Of a stretch of DNA of 64,000 nucleotides, positions 41,958 through 51,050 are shown in pieces (positions within the stretch are counted from its first letter, which is position 1; the number at the start of each line of letters is the position of its first letter). The notes beneath the pieces are model-generated. The model worked only from the letters and a program-made list of their open reading frames with translations, did no database searches and was not told where the DNA came from. Both the position numbers and the translations under genes were made by a program. Origin of the DNA: Lachnospiraceae bacterium. GTDB lineage: Bacteria > Bacillota > Clostridia > Lachnospirales > Lachnospiraceae. Where the stretch lies: NCBI GenBank assembly GCA_009774245.1, contig VSNM01000018.1, positions 1-64,000 on the forward strand, in the 5' to 3' direction.

Positions 41958-43061
41958 TTAATTTTGGACATACAAAGCAACACTCCCGCCATACGGTCCA
42001 TAGTTGTAGAGATGTTCGTACACCCCGCACATTCCCCACTTCGAAGTTACATAATATGAACCATTTTCTATTGTTCCAGTACAAACCGCTGAATGATCGG
42101 CGCTATTGTACCAAACTTTAACTCCTGCATACGGAGTACCTGAAATTTGACGATAACTGCCATCCGTTATATAAATACTGGGCGTATTATACTTCCCGAT
42201 CCAATATGGATTAGATAAGCTCTGCATATACCATGCATATGAATGACAATTGTAATTTACCGTTGGTGCCGCCACACGTTTTGCTAATGGGTATTTAGCA
42301 TTTTTGTCTTGATTAATACTTGTTTTTTCCGCCCGGGTAAGTTCCGGACTTCGAGTATATACTTCTGGCACATTATTGCCTCTAGGCGTCTTAACAGTTC
42401 CGGATGTAACTGGTACCCAATTCTCTCCCGCATCTTTGGCTTCAATGCCGTTTTGATTACAAAAATCATAAACATTACTTACATCTGAATAAATGCCCAT
42501 TTCGTCCCTTTCTGCCGATTTGACAGCATTTATTTCATAAAATTCACTTGTTGGCACTGTATTGTTTAGAAGTTCATCACAAACAAATAGATACTCAATT
42601 GTAGATGCCGCAAAAAATTCTTTTGGCGTTGCCGTCTCCGCTCTCGCGGCAGATAATATTTCTGTTTCATCATATTTTTCTGTCAATACCGATGACAAAT
42701 CCTTTCTTGAAAACAGCTCCTGAAAGCCGTTAAATTCATTATACATGATATTACAGGCATCTTCAATAGAATTGTACGCGAAATAATCCGTGATTAACGG
42801 ATACGCCAAAACAGTCTCCAACAACGCCCCTGTCGTCATGCTCTGCAGTTTATCCTCTGGTATCTGACATACATCCAACATCGCCTGCCTTGTCCGAAGG
42901 CTTTCCCATTCTTTCGTATTAGGAACAACAGGGAACTCGTATGGTACATCATCTGTATAATTTGCCTCTGCCGCAAAAACAGTCAATGAAAATAATGGCG
43001 TAAGTACTATTGAAAGTACCAGGCACAACATTCGCTTAATAAAACTTCCTTTTCTCTTCAT
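41958..43061 (-). CDS. secreted protein with NCHSYAW motif, possible Cys-peptidase fold
   Basis: 367 residues from the ATG at 43061 (AGGAGA upstream). Signal peptide at 1-31 (MLCLVLSIVLTPLFSLTVFA). The N-terminal half is helical; the C-terminal ~140 residues contain NYNCHSYAWYM, SADHSAVCTG and SKWGMCGVYEH, giving a Cys...His arrangement like that of NlpC/P60-type amidases. The catalytic assignment is inferred from the motif alone. It sits between the BlaR1-like gene and a lipoprotein gene on the same strand and may belong to the BlaI regulon. Confidence 0.65.
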   Translation of the reverse strand: MKRKGSFIKRMLCLVLSIVLTPLFSLTVFAAEANYTDDVPYEFPVVPNTKEWESLRTRQAMLDVCQIPEDKLQSMTTGALLETVLAYPLITDYFAYNSIEDACNIMYNEFNGFQELFSRKDLSSVLTEKYDETEILSAARAETATPKEFFAASTIEYLFVCDELLNNTVPTSEFYEINAVKSAERDEMGIYSDVSNVYDFCNQNGIEAKDAGENWVPVTSGTVKTPRGNNVPEVYTRSPELTRAEKTSINQDKNAKYPLAKRVAAPTVNYNCHSYAWYMQSLSNPYWIGKYNTPSIYITDGSYRQISGTPYAGVKVWYNSADHSAVCTGTIENGSYYVTSKWGMCGVYEHLYNYGPYGGSVALYVQN

Positions 43062-43213
43062 CTTAAATTCTCCTAAATACTTTATCATTTTTGAATCTCT
43101 GTTTGCAAGTTACCTGTTGCTGTCTTTATACAATCATATACACCACCTCTTTCCGCTAAAATTGTAGTTGTAAATTGTTTATTTAAAGGGACATATGTCC
43201 CTCTAAAACATGA

Positions 43214-44593
43214 TTAATATACTGCAACACCCTCCACTTTAATCGGAAAATTATTGTTATTTTCGACAAATGCTGAATAGGAACCGCTTTCAGAAATCTT
43301 AAAATCAGTATTCGCTCTTCCAGTTACGGATATCGATGTCATAGCGCCGGTTTTCTTATTTTTTATACCTATTTTATATGTAACTGAACTATCCGCACAC
43401 GACGTTACAATCGTAATAATGTCGCCTGCCGACTTATCCTTATATTGATAAATGTACCGCGTATTCGCATTGATCGTCTTATCCAAATCAACTGTTGACG
43501 AATACGGCGCGATATCCTGACTTCCATCAATCTCAACCACGCTTCCATCATCGTATCCATACTCTTCTATAGATGGATTCCAATGATCCTGCGGTTCCGC
43601 AATCGTCTCCACCTCCTCCGCCCGCATCCAGTCCTCCTGCAGCCTAGCTGCTTCTGCAGACACTGCCGTCGCTGGGAGCAGACTCGCTGCCGCAAGGCAT
43701 ACACAGCCCAGTCCTGTCATCCATCTTTTTGGTTTTACAAATTTTTTTGTCCCTGCCATTGTTTCAATCCTCCTTGTCGTCTGACTCTGATTCTCCGCCA
43801 ATGCAGTCGTATATGCATTGACTGCCTCCTCGTCTGTAAGCCGCACCAGAAAGGCGGCATACTCCTTTTTTGTGTAATGCGTGCTATCAAGCGCTATACT
43901 CAGGTCACAGATCATTTCCTGCACACAGTCCAGATCTCTCAGATGCACACGGAGCAGCGGATTGAACCAGTGAAGCCAGGAAGTCACCAGCGCAAATATC
44001 CTCCATAAAAGATCTCTGTTTCTGATGTGTGTGATCTCATGATCATAGATCATCCGAAGCTCCGTATTTGTGTAATCCGCAAACGGAAGAATAATCTGCT
44101 TTCTCACAAGCCCTGCTGTAACCGGGGAATGAAGCAGATCATTCTGACTGAGCGTAACACGCGCTATCCCAGCCTGTCTCCTGCATTCCTCAAATATGGA
44201 TAAATACCGCGCATCCTGAACCGGAACGTTTCCCCTGACCAGTTTCGTCAGCCTGCGTGCCTTTCTGCCGTCCCGTACCACGGACAGCAGAAATCCCACA
44301 AGCCATACGACTCCCAGTATATTAAAGACAACTGTCATCGATGAAACCGACGAGCACACAAACTCTCCCGTATATGCTTTTACTCCATTTTCATAGTCAA
44401 TCCTTGGAATACAGACACATATAAACGAAACCGGAAGCCAGTACAGCATCAGCGCCGTCTTGTACAATACTGACAACATCCCCGGATTTTCAATCCTGTG
44501 AAAACTCCGCGCCGCCCTGACCAGCCCGCACGCGATGGCGCCAGCCACAGAGAGAAATGCGAGGCAGGAAATGAACAATCTAATCCATACCAT
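43214..44593 (-). CDS. BlaR1/MecR1-like M56 membrane metalloprotease
   Basis: 459 residues from the ATG at 44593, with AGGAGG 7 bases upstream and a 14-base overlap with the BlaI-type gene. Transmembrane segments at about 3-25, 35-60, 85-110 and after the protease domain (RWMTGLGCVCLAAASLLPAT). Zinc motif HEITH in MIYDHEITHIRNRDL near residue 185. The C-terminal part is an extracellular beta-rich domain (about 350-459), not a penicillin-binding domain, so the signal is probably not a beta-lactam. Cleaves its partner repressor on sensing. Confidence 0.92.
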   Translation of the reverse strand: MVWIRLFISCLAFLSVAGAIACGLVRAARSFHRIENPGMLSVLYKTALMLYWLPVSFICVCIPRIDYENGVKAYTGEFVCSSVSSMTVVFNILGVVWLVGFLLSVVRDGRKARRLTKLVRGNVPVQDARYLSIFEECRRQAGIARVTLSQNDLLHSPVTAGLVRKQIILPFADYTNTELRMIYDHEITHIRNRDLLWRIFALVTSWLHWFNPLLRVHLRDLDCVQEMICDLSIALDSTHYTKKEYAAFLVRLTDEEAVNAYTTALAENQSQTTRRIETMAGTKKFVKPKRWMTGLGCVCLAAASLLPATAVSAEAARLQEDWMRAEEVETIAEPQDHWNPSIEEYGYDDGSVVEIDGSQDIAPYSSTVDLDKTINANTRYIYQYKDKSAGDIITIVTSCADSSVTYKIGIKNKKTGAMTSISVTGRANTDFKISESGSYSAFVENNNNFPIKVEGVAVY

Positions 44594-44984
44594 CCAGCAT
44601 CCTCCTGATATGTGCCCTCTCCTCCTCCGACAGCTTCCCGGTCTCCGCAAAGAAAGCAATCAGGTTTCCCATCCTGCCGTCTCCCCAGTTCTCGACGCAT
44701 TTGACGATCTCGCGCCTGCCGTATTCCTTTTCCGTAACCAGCGGATAATAATCAAACGTCCTTCCCCGCCGCTTCATCTCCAGATAGCCTTTCTTGACGG
44801 CGCGGCTCAAAAATGTGGAGACCGTCTGCAGCTTCCAGTCCTTCTTGTATTTCAGGTTAATCCGCGATGTGATCTCCTGTATAGACAGCACATCCGCACT
44901 TTCCCATATGACCTTCATCACTAATACCTCACATTCCGTAAGCGCTTCCTGTGTTATGTCCTGACTCTTCTGTTCCATATTCAT
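44580..44984 (-). CDS. BlaI/MecI-family transcriptional repressor
   Basis: 134 residues from the ATG at 44984. The winged helix is clear: LTECEVLVMKVIWESADVLS, then SIQEITSRINLKYKKDWKLQ and TVSTFLSRAVKKGYLEMKRR. The C-terminal dimer part follows. BlaI-type repressors bind TACA/TGTA dyads and are cut by the linked M56 protease. First gene of a pair with the protease. Confidence 0.94.
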   Translation of the reverse strand: MNMEQKSQDITQEALTECEVLVMKVIWESADVLSIQEITSRINLKYKKDWKLQTVSTFLSRAVKKGYLEMKRRGRTFDYYPLVTEKEYGRREIVKCVENWGDGRMGNLIAFFAETGKLSEEERAHIRRMLDGMD

Positions 44985-45071
44985 TTGCAGCCATCCTTTC
45001 ACTTCACTTTTTACTGTTCCTCACAAACTGCGGAAAAATAACTGACGCATCACTTATTTCCCGCAATTCCC

Positions 45072-45081
45072 TACATTTGTA
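45072..45081. promoter_or_regulatory. candidate BlaI operator (TACA-N2-TGTA)
   Basis: TACATTTGTA, a TACA/TGTA dyad with 2-base spacing, about 88 bases upstream of the repressor start in an AT-rich region. It matches the core of BlaI/MecI operators; only one copy was seen. Confidence 0.5.
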
Positions 45082-45230
45082 CTTAACTAAAAAAATAATC
45101 AACTATTATTTTAGTATAATAGCACATATTTTTGCGGCCGGCAACAATTTTTGCACTTTTCCGTGCTATTGTCAGCGGCCGCATATACAGATCACTAATC
45201 TCATTCCGATTAGATAATTGAGCAGGGCAG

Positions 45231-46289
45231 TCAGCATCGCCATTTCCCACGAAACGTAATTCCAAAGCGCGTATACTCTCCGTAACGACTCTCGACAGAA
45301 ATCTGATGCCCCATTTTTCCCGCGATCTTTTCCGCCATATACAGCCCCATTCCGGTCGACTTGTACTTGCCGTTGTGATAGTTGCTGCCTGTGTAACCCT
45401 TCTCAAAAACGCGTCTGATGTCGCTCTCCCTGATTCCTTCACCGTTGTCTTCTATAAAAAGCTTCATTGGACAGGCTTCTTCAAAATCTTCATTAAGAGC
45501 TTCATCTGCATTCCCTATTTGCGGAAATGCTGTCCGATCTGCTATTTTTTCAGTCCAGAACCGAATATGATGTTCCTCCTCCATTTTCGCATATTTGACT
45601 GCATTGTTTAAGATCTGATCTAAAATGTAGGTCAGCCAGACTTCATCTGTATAGGCAATAACGTCTCCTGCCCGCAGGTCGATCTGAAATTTCTTCTGAA
45701 TCAGAAAGAACTGATTATTTCTGATGGAAGCCCTGACACATTTTTCGAGCGGAACCTGTCTGATCTGCATGTCGAACAGCACGCCCTGCAGCCTGCAGCC
45801 CTGCAGCATCATGTTCATCTGCCAGTTCATCCGCTCGAGCTGCTCCCTCATATTGGTTCTGATGTCCGCGTCCTTTATTTTTTCTGAGATGAGCAGTGCC
45901 GCTGACAGTGGGATCTTGAACTCGTGGCACCACTTTGCCACGTAGTCCTGCAAATCGCAGTTCTCCGCAAATTTTTCCTGAAGGCGCTTTTCCAGTACCA
46001 GCAGGTCATGCTCATAGACTTCCCTGTCATCAGGGCAGTCAGGCAGCTCGCCAATCAGCCCGTCCTCCTGCAGAAATCTCTTTTTCCTGCGTTCCCTTGT
46101 CCAAAAGCAAAAAAAAGCTGTACCTTCCACTGCTGCCAGAAACACGAGTAACAGCAGGTCGAGATACAGCAGATAGCCCACCTGTGTCGTCCGCATCAAA
46201 AAGATGAAGTATAGGTTAAAACTCAACAGCAACAGACACAGGACGGCATATATCCTCCATCTTTTCTGAAACCATTTCAGCAAAATCAT
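45231..46289 (-). CDS. intramembrane-sensing histidine kinase, BceS-like
   Basis: 352 residues. Two N-terminal transmembrane helices (about 13-32 and 38-62) with almost no loop between, the mark of intramembrane-sensing kinases. H-box YVAKWCHEFKIPLSAALLIS near 117, N-box LDQILNNAVKYAKMEEE near 220, G1 IEDNGEGIRESD and G2 STGMGLYMAEKIAGKMGH. Such kinases pair with BceAB-type transporters, which act as the real sensor. Confidence 0.93.
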   Translation of the reverse strand: MILLKWFQKRWRIYAVLCLLLLSFNLYFIFLMRTTQVGYLLYLDLLLLVFLAAVEGTAFFCFWTRERRKKRFLQEDGLIGELPDCPDDREVYEHDLLVLEKRLQEKFAENCDLQDYVAKWCHEFKIPLSAALLISEKIKDADIRTNMREQLERMNWQMNMMLQGCRLQGVLFDMQIRQVPLEKCVRASIRNNQFFLIQKKFQIDLRAGDVIAYTDEVWLTYILDQILNNAVKYAKMEEEHHIRFWTEKIADRTAFPQIGNADEALNEDFEEACPMKLFIEDNGEGIRESDIRRVFEKGYTGSNYHNGKYKSTGMGLYMAEKIAGKMGHQISVESRYGEYTRFGITFRGKWRC

Positions 46290-46355
46290 CTCACATGACT
46301 CCCTTTTACATACTACCCTGCAATCCCTGGCATCTCTTATTTTCCAGTCATATCT

Positions 46356-47036
46356 TTATAGAATGTAATACCCCTGTCCTTTTTTGGTAAGGATCACATC
46401 CGTGCCGCACATGGATTTGAGTTTCGTGCGCAGCCTGCTGATGATTGTCGTCAGCGCCGCGTCCGTGACATATTCGTCTGTGTTCCACAACTCCATCATC
46501 AGCTCGTCGCGTGTCACTACGTCTGGTCTGCTCTCCACCAGACGCGCAAAGAGGCGCCGCTCCGATTTCGTAAGGTCGATCTCCTGTTTTAGATAGTACA
46601 AGCTCTGCACAGCATAGTCATAACACAGCCCTGCTTCGAGATAAATGCGCTCCCGCACTTTGTACTCGTATGTCCGCCGCAGCATTGCCTCGATTTTCGC
46701 CCGCAAAAGCTCCATGCGCAACGGTTTCTCCACATAATCGTCACCGCCCTGCGCGATCGCCATGATCTTATCACGGTCATCGTCCCGGCTGCTGATATAG
46801 ATCACTGGCACTTTGGAGAGCTGCCTGATCTGGCTGCACCAGTAAAATCCATCGTGACAGGGCAGGTTGATATCCATCAGGACAAGCTGCGGTCTGACTC
46901 CCATAAACTCCTGCAGAATATCGTCAAACTGATCCACCACAACTATCTCATACTGCCACTTTTCGAGGGACAGACCAATTTCCCGCGCAAGCGATGCGTC
47001 GTCCTCTATAATCATAATCTTTAACTTTGTATTCAT
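46356..47036 (-). CDS. OmpR-family response regulator, BceR-like
   Basis: 226 residues from ATG 47036; an ATG six codons earlier (47054) is also possible. Receiver IMIIEDDASLAREIG, phospho-acceptor in LVLMDINLPCHDGFYWC (about 54), Lys in YVEKPLRMELL (about 103). The winged-helix end (TIISRLRTKLKSMCGTDVIL, KKGQGYYI) is typical. Upstream of the BceS-like kinase in the same operon. Confidence 0.94.
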   Translation of the reverse strand: MNTKLKIMIIEDDASLAREIGLSLEKWQYEIVVVDQFDDILQEFMGVRPQLVLMDINLPCHDGFYWCSQIRQLSKVPVIYISSRDDDRDKIMAIAQGGDDYVEKPLRMELLRAKIEAMLRRTYEYKVRERIYLEAGLCYDYAVQSLYYLKQEIDLTKSERRLFARLVESRPDVVTRDELMMELWNTDEYVTDAALTTIISRLRTKLKSMCGTDVILTKKGQGYYIL

Positions 47037-47274
47037 CCTGACCGCCGACTCCATTCCCTGAGAAATTACTCCTTATTTCATTATAACCTTTTTATCCTGC
47101 CATGAATATAAAAAATGGCAATATTACAAAAATGTAAGAAACTGGTGGTTACAACAAAATATCCGCGGTATATACGATACCCCGGACATTTTGTTGTCTG
47201 TATCCAGCATTCTGCCTAAGCAACTGTTCATAAGACAGACATTTAGACAAGTGATTATATCAAGTAATTGCTTA

Positions 47275-47589
47275 TCAGTTCCTAAACTTCACCGCGGTGC
47301 CATACGCCATGACCTCCGCCGCGCCCTGCATGACTGCAGCCGACGCGTAGCGGACATTGACAACTGCGTCTGCACCCATCTTCTCCGCCTCCTCAACCAT
47401 GCGTTTGGTGGCGAGTGCCCGCGCCTCGTTCATCATCTCCGTGTACGCCCCCAGCTCGCCGCCGACCAGCGTCTTGAAGCCCTGCGTGATATCCTTTCCG
47501 ATATTCTTGGACTGGATCGTGCTGCCCTTTACAAGCCCGAGCATCTCCAGTTCCTTTCCACTAATGTAATCAGTATTGACTAAGATCAT
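47275..47589 (-). CDS. YbjQ/UPF0145 family protein
   Basis: 104 residues, normal length for YbjQ. GLVKGSTIQSKNIGKDITQG, ELGAYTEMMNEARALATKRM and GADAVVNVRYASAAVMQGAA cover the whole conserved pattern. Forms oligomers in known structures; function unclear. Its start overlaps the end of the upstream small membrane protein by 20 bases. The gap 47055-47274 holds nothing I recognise. Confidence 0.92.
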   Translation of the reverse strand: MILVNTDYISGKELEMLGLVKGSTIQSKNIGKDITQGFKTLVGGELGAYTEMMNEARALATKRMVEEAEKMGADAVVNVRYASAAVMQGAAEVMAYGTAVKFRN

Positions 47590-47797
47590 CTTCCTCTCCT
47601 CCTTGAATCTCCTTAATTCTACTTATTAAAACACCTGCCATCACTGCAGCCAGCGCAAGTGGTATCATAACCATCAAGACCTTAATGACTGCGGGAATGA
47701 CGGATATCTTCACAAAAAATACTGCAATTCCAACATAGTACAATATGATAATCAGCGCAATCACAATCGGCGCGATCATTTTTTTCCAATATTTCAT
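47570..47797 (-). CDS. small two-helix membrane protein
   Basis: 75 residues from ATG 47797 (GAGGGGG upstream). Two transmembrane segments, IAPIVIALIIILYYVGIAVF and VIKVLMVMIPLALAAVMAGV, then an acidic tail (QGGEEDDLSQY). Lies between the RHH gene and ybjQ. Confidence 0.75.
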   Translation of the reverse strand: MKYWKKMIAPIVIALIIILYYVGIAVFFVKISVIPAVIKVLMVMIPLALAAVMAGVLISRIKEIQGGEEDDLSQY

Positions 47798-47819
47798 ATA
47801 CACGCCCCCTCGCAACCTA

Positions 47820-48020
47820 TTATATGTCAATCTCCAGCGGTTTATCGATCTCGTCCGAAACGTACTTTCCGTTTTTTTTCCGCTGTCTCACACACTCTGT
47901 CAGCAGATACTCAATCTGTCCGTTGACAGAGCGAAAGTCGTCCTCCGCCCATGCCGCGATCGCATCGTACAGTTTCGCGGAGAGCCGCAGCGGTACCTGT
48001 TTCTTGCCCGAATCACCCAT
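47820..48020 (-). CDS. ribbon-helix-helix (Arc-like) protein
   Basis: 66 residues. KKQVPLRLSAKLYDAIAAWA then EDDFRSVNGQIEYLLTECVR is the strand-helix-helix of Arc/CopG-type proteins. Such genes often accompany SPFH genes. It may bind DNA to regulate this operon or act on the SPFH protein directly. Confidence 0.88.
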   Translation of the reverse strand: MGDSGKKQVPLRLSAKLYDAIAAWAEDDFRSVNGQIEYLLTECVRQRKKNGKYVSDEIDKPLEIDI

Positions 48021-48048
48021 AGCATCAGTCCTTTTTTCTTAATCGTTC

Positions 48049-49083
48049 CTAGTACAGACTTCCTGAATTCACGATCGGCTGCGCGTCGCGGTTTCCGCAG
48101 AGCACTACCAGCAGGTTGGACACCATCGCAGCCTTGCGCTCCTCGTCAAGTTCCACGGTATGGTTTTCGCTGAGGCGTTCCAATGCCATCTCGACCATGC
48201 CGACCGCCCCGTCCACGATCATCTTTCTCGCATCGATAATGGCGGACGCCTGCTGTCTCTGCAGCATCACTGCGGCAATCTCCGGCGCATAGGCAAGATA
48301 TGTGATCCTCGCCTCCACGACCTCGATGCCTGCCCCTGCAACCCTTTTCTGGATCTCGCCGCGAATCTTCTCCGCCACGATCTCGCTGGAACCGCGCAGG
48401 CTTCCCTCGTCTGCAATGCCGTCGCCCGTCGTGTCGACATTAGGTGCGACATCGTATGGATAGATGCGCACGATATCCCTGAGCGCGCTGTCACACTGCA
48501 GTGACAGGAATTCCTTGTAATTATCCACGTTGAACACCGCCTTTGCCGTGTCCACAACCTTCCATGTCACGGCGATACCGATCTCTATCGGATTGCCAAG
48601 GCAGTCGTTGATCTTCTGCTTGTTGTTGTTCAGCGTCATGATTTTCAGGGAAATTTTATTGCTGCCTGCCTCCACGTTCGTGCTGACTGAACTGTTTGTT
48701 ATCGTCATCAGGGGTGCAGGCGCACTCACATCACCGCTCTGGCTCAACTTCGTCTTTGCCGCCGGATTGACACTCGTACAGAACGGGTTCACAAAATAGA
48801 ATCCATCCTCCTTCAATGTGCCCACATATCTGCCAAACAATGTAAGCACCAATGCTTCCTGCGGCTTCAACACCTTCAGCCCGCCGCAGAGCACACATGA
48901 TACGATCACCAGCAAGATGCCTGCGACAAGCATCACGATTCCCATCGCCAATGCAAGCCCTTTACTGCCCGCTATCGTGATCGAGCCGGCAACAATACCG
49001 GCTACCGAAATCACAAACAGCAGAAGTATCCCAAACAGTGCCGCCATACCATTCTTTTTCTTTGACAATACTCTCTCTTCCAT
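48049..49083 (-). CDS. SPFH/Band-7 domain membrane protein
   Basis: 344 residues. Two transmembrane helices at about 12-35 and 42-66, then the SPFH domain: LKVLKPQEALVLTLFGRYVG, VTWKVVDTAKAVFNVDNYKE, LQCDSALRDIVRIYPYD, GIEVVEARITYLAYAPEIAA. The C-terminal helix with MLQRQQASAIIDARKMIVDG is the oligomerisation part. Organises membrane microdomains in related proteins. First gene of the SPFH-RHH-membrane-YbjQ operon. Confidence 0.92.
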   Translation of the reverse strand: MEERVLSKKKNGMAALFGILLLFVISVAGIVAGSITIAGSKGLALAMGIVMLVAGILLVIVSCVLCGGLKVLKPQEALVLTLFGRYVGTLKEDGFYFVNPFCTSVNPAAKTKLSQSGDVSAPAPLMTITNSSVSTNVEAGSNKISLKIMTLNNNKQKINDCLGNPIEIGIAVTWKVVDTAKAVFNVDNYKEFLSLQCDSALRDIVRIYPYDVAPNVDTTGDGIADEGSLRGSSEIVAEKIRGEIQKRVAGAGIEVVEARITYLAYAPEIAAVMLQRQQASAIIDARKMIVDGAVGMVEMALERLSENHTVELDEERKAAMVSNLLVVLCGNRDAQPIVNSGSLY

Positions 49084-49180
49084 ATGTATCTCTCCTTTTT
49101 TGAGTCATGTTGTTATATTTAGATTTCTTTTGATATCATTATAATATCACTTTGAAATTGTTTTGTCAATCCATAAAATA

Positions 49181-49213
49181 AAAATGCCTTCCGGAAATTC
49201 CGAAAGGCATTTT
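49181..49213. terminator. terminator after receiver-protein gene
   Basis: Stem AAAATGCCTT/AAGGCATTTT with further pairing inside (49191-49203), flanked by A and T runs. It ends the bile-salt-hydrolase operon on the minus strand. Confidence 0.85.
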
Positions 49214-49224
49214 ATATTTCATTC

Positions 49225-49680
49225 TTATTCTTTATGAACCGCATAGCGGGCAAGCGCGCCAAAAATCTTCTCCATATCGAATGGTTTGGTCAGGTGGTCA
49301 TTCATCCCGGCCTCCCTCGTGCGTCTGATATCCTCCTCGAAATCATTTGCAGTCAGCGCCAGAATCGGGATTGTCTTTGCGTCGCCCCGCTTCATCGCGC
49401 GAATCTGTCTCGTGGCTTCCAGTCCGTCCAGAACCGGCATGTGCATATCCATCAGGATCACATCAAATGTTCCCGGCGGACTGCTGCCAAAGAGGTCGAC
49501 CGCAATCTGGCCGTCTGCAGCCTCTGTGACCACCAGTCCCCGTTCCTTCAGCACTTCCTGCATAATGTCCCGGTTCAGCTCATTGTCCTCGACGATCAGA
49601 ACTTTCATTCCGGCAATTGCATCAACCGCGTCCTCTTCGACTTTCATTCTATTTTCTGGTTGTCCTATTTCTCTTTCCAT
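49225..49680 (-). CDS. stand-alone receiver domain protein
   Basis: 151 residues from ATG 49680; ATG 49695, touching the previous stop, is an alternative. Only a receiver domain: MKVLIVEDNELNRDIMQEVL near 25, phospho-acceptor Asp in DVILMDMHMPVLDG (about 74), Lys in DHLTKPFDMEKI (about 129). The sequence is of the type found at the end of hybrid kinases (LTANDFEEDIRR, GMNDHLTKP) but no kinase or output domain is present. Co-transcribed with the hydrolase gene. Confidence 0.9.
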   Translation of the reverse strand: MEREIGQPENRMKVEEDAVDAIAGMKVLIVEDNELNRDIMQEVLKERGLVVTEAADGQIAVDLFGSSPPGTFDVILMDMHMPVLDGLEATRQIRAMKRGDAKTIPILALTANDFEEDIRRTREAGMNDHLTKPFDMEKIFGALARYAVHKE

Positions 49681-49695
49681 ATATACGCGCCCCAT

Positions 49696-50670
49696 CTAAT
49701 TCTGGAATCTGATCTGTTCTTCCTTGATTGCAGGATAATACACCAGTTTCTCCCCGTCCAGATTCTCCCTGTGCATATCGACTGCAGTAATCTGGTGATT
49801 GTTATAGGTCGTATAATAATAAATCCCCCGGCTGGCATTGCAGCAGGACGTGTACAGTGTCACCTCACACTTGCCGTCGTCGAGCACGCAGCAGCCCCGC
49901 TGCTGGTCTACCGAACCTAATATGTGAAAAAACTGGCTGACGCTCTCCTGCTCTCCCTCCCCGGATATGGAATTCATCTTTGTGAAGGCAACGCGCACAA
50001 ACCTGGACTGCGACGACAGATCCCCCGGCAGCCCGATCGCGCCCATTCCACGACTGTACGGCGTCAGCTCCAACCCTGGCGCAAAGGTGTTTACCGGCGA
50101 TTTCGCCGACAGGTGCATATAATTCTTCAGGGCAAACATCTGCTCGTCAAACGGTGGGTTATTTGTCAGCACCCCCACCGGATTGTCATATATTTTCAGT
50201 CCTTCCTGCACACATTCCACCGTGATCGTCCCCGCGCTGTCCGCGATGATCCAATGGAGCTGTGCCAGGGGAAACTTTTCATTAAACGGCCTGTTCGTGA
50301 TATTGATCTTCGCAAGGAGCGCCCGCACCTCCTTCACCGTTGCACACTGCCCCAGAATCCACGGTATCAATTCATACTGCGCAATGTTGTCCCTGCCTTC
50401 CTTCCAGTCATTGTAGACTGCATTTCCCACGAAATTCAGTCCTGCCATTCCGAGTCCCTTTTCATTGACGGCATCATAATATAGCGGATACTCCTCCGTC
50501 ACGCACGCCATACCGATCAGCGCATAATGTGTCTGGAGCTCTCCCTGATCCGCAAAATGAAACGGATAATTTCTGGGCGTGACCGTCACTTCATCCCCGT
50601 ACGAGAACTCATAGTCCAGTGTCCGTCCAAAATAAAAATCCGCTGTCTTGTAAGTCGCTGCTGTGCACAT
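49696..50670 (-). CDS. bsh: choloylglycine hydrolase / bile salt hydrolase family
   Basis: 324 residues, usual length. Ntn-hydrolase with Cys2 exposed after Met removal (MCTAATYKTADFYFGRTLDY: Cys2, Arg16, Asp19 of the active site), MAGLNFVGNA near 75 (Asn), GVLTNNPPFD near 172 (Asn) and SSQSRFVRVAF near 222 (Arg). It would cleave glycine or taurine from bile salts or a related amide such as penicillin V or N-acyl amides; these cannot be told apart here. No signal peptide, so cytoplasmic. Followed directly by the receiver protein. Confidence 0.92.
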   Translation of the reverse strand: MCTAATYKTADFYFGRTLDYEFSYGDEVTVTPRNYPFHFADQGELQTHYALIGMACVTEEYPLYYDAVNEKGLGMAGLNFVGNAVYNDWKEGRDNIAQYELIPWILGQCATVKEVRALLAKINITNRPFNEKFPLAQLHWIIADSAGTITVECVQEGLKIYDNPVGVLTNNPPFDEQMFALKNYMHLSAKSPVNTFAPGLELTPYSRGMGAIGLPGDLSSQSRFVRVAFTKMNSISGEGEQESVSQFFHILGSVDQQRGCCVLDDGKCEVTLYTSCCNASRGIYYYTTYNNHQITAVDMHRENLDGEKLVYYPAIKEEQIRFQN

Positions 50671-50745
50671 AAAAATCCCTCCTTGCTGATATTACATATT
50701 ATACTTGTTTTATATCATAATATCAATGAGGAGGGCACATTTTTT

Positions 50746-50997
50746 TCATGCGCTGGCTTTCATCGGGCTGTCAGTCATGACAAGAATGTCATCAACCTTC
50801 ACGCCGAGCACTGCCGCCAGCACCACCAGATTGTCAATGGTCGGCAGAGCCGTCCCGTGCTGCCACTTGTACAGCGCCTGCGGCGTGGAGAATCCAAAGA
50901 TCTCCTGCAGCTCCCGCACAGACAATCCTGCCTGTACCCGCAGCTCCGCTATATGCTGTCCCGTCTTTACCATATCGATCGTCGGTATCGTAACCAT
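50746..50997 (-). CDS. XRE-type helix-turn-helix regulator
   Basis: 83 residues. AELRVQAGLSVRELQEIFGF then STPQALYKWQHGTALPTIDN is a Cro/CI-type helix-turn-helix. GGGAGGG precedes the ATG. Just upstream of the bile-salt-hydrolase-like gene on the same strand, but about 75 bases separate them. Confidence 0.88.
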   Translation of the reverse strand: MVTIPTIDMVKTGQHIAELRVQAGLSVRELQEIFGFSTPQALYKWQHGTALPTIDNLVVLAAVLGVKVDDILVMTDSPMKASA

Positions 50998-51050
50998 TTT
51001 CTGTCCCTCCCATTCCGGCGTCTGACCAGAATAGGAGGCTTTCCAGTTTT

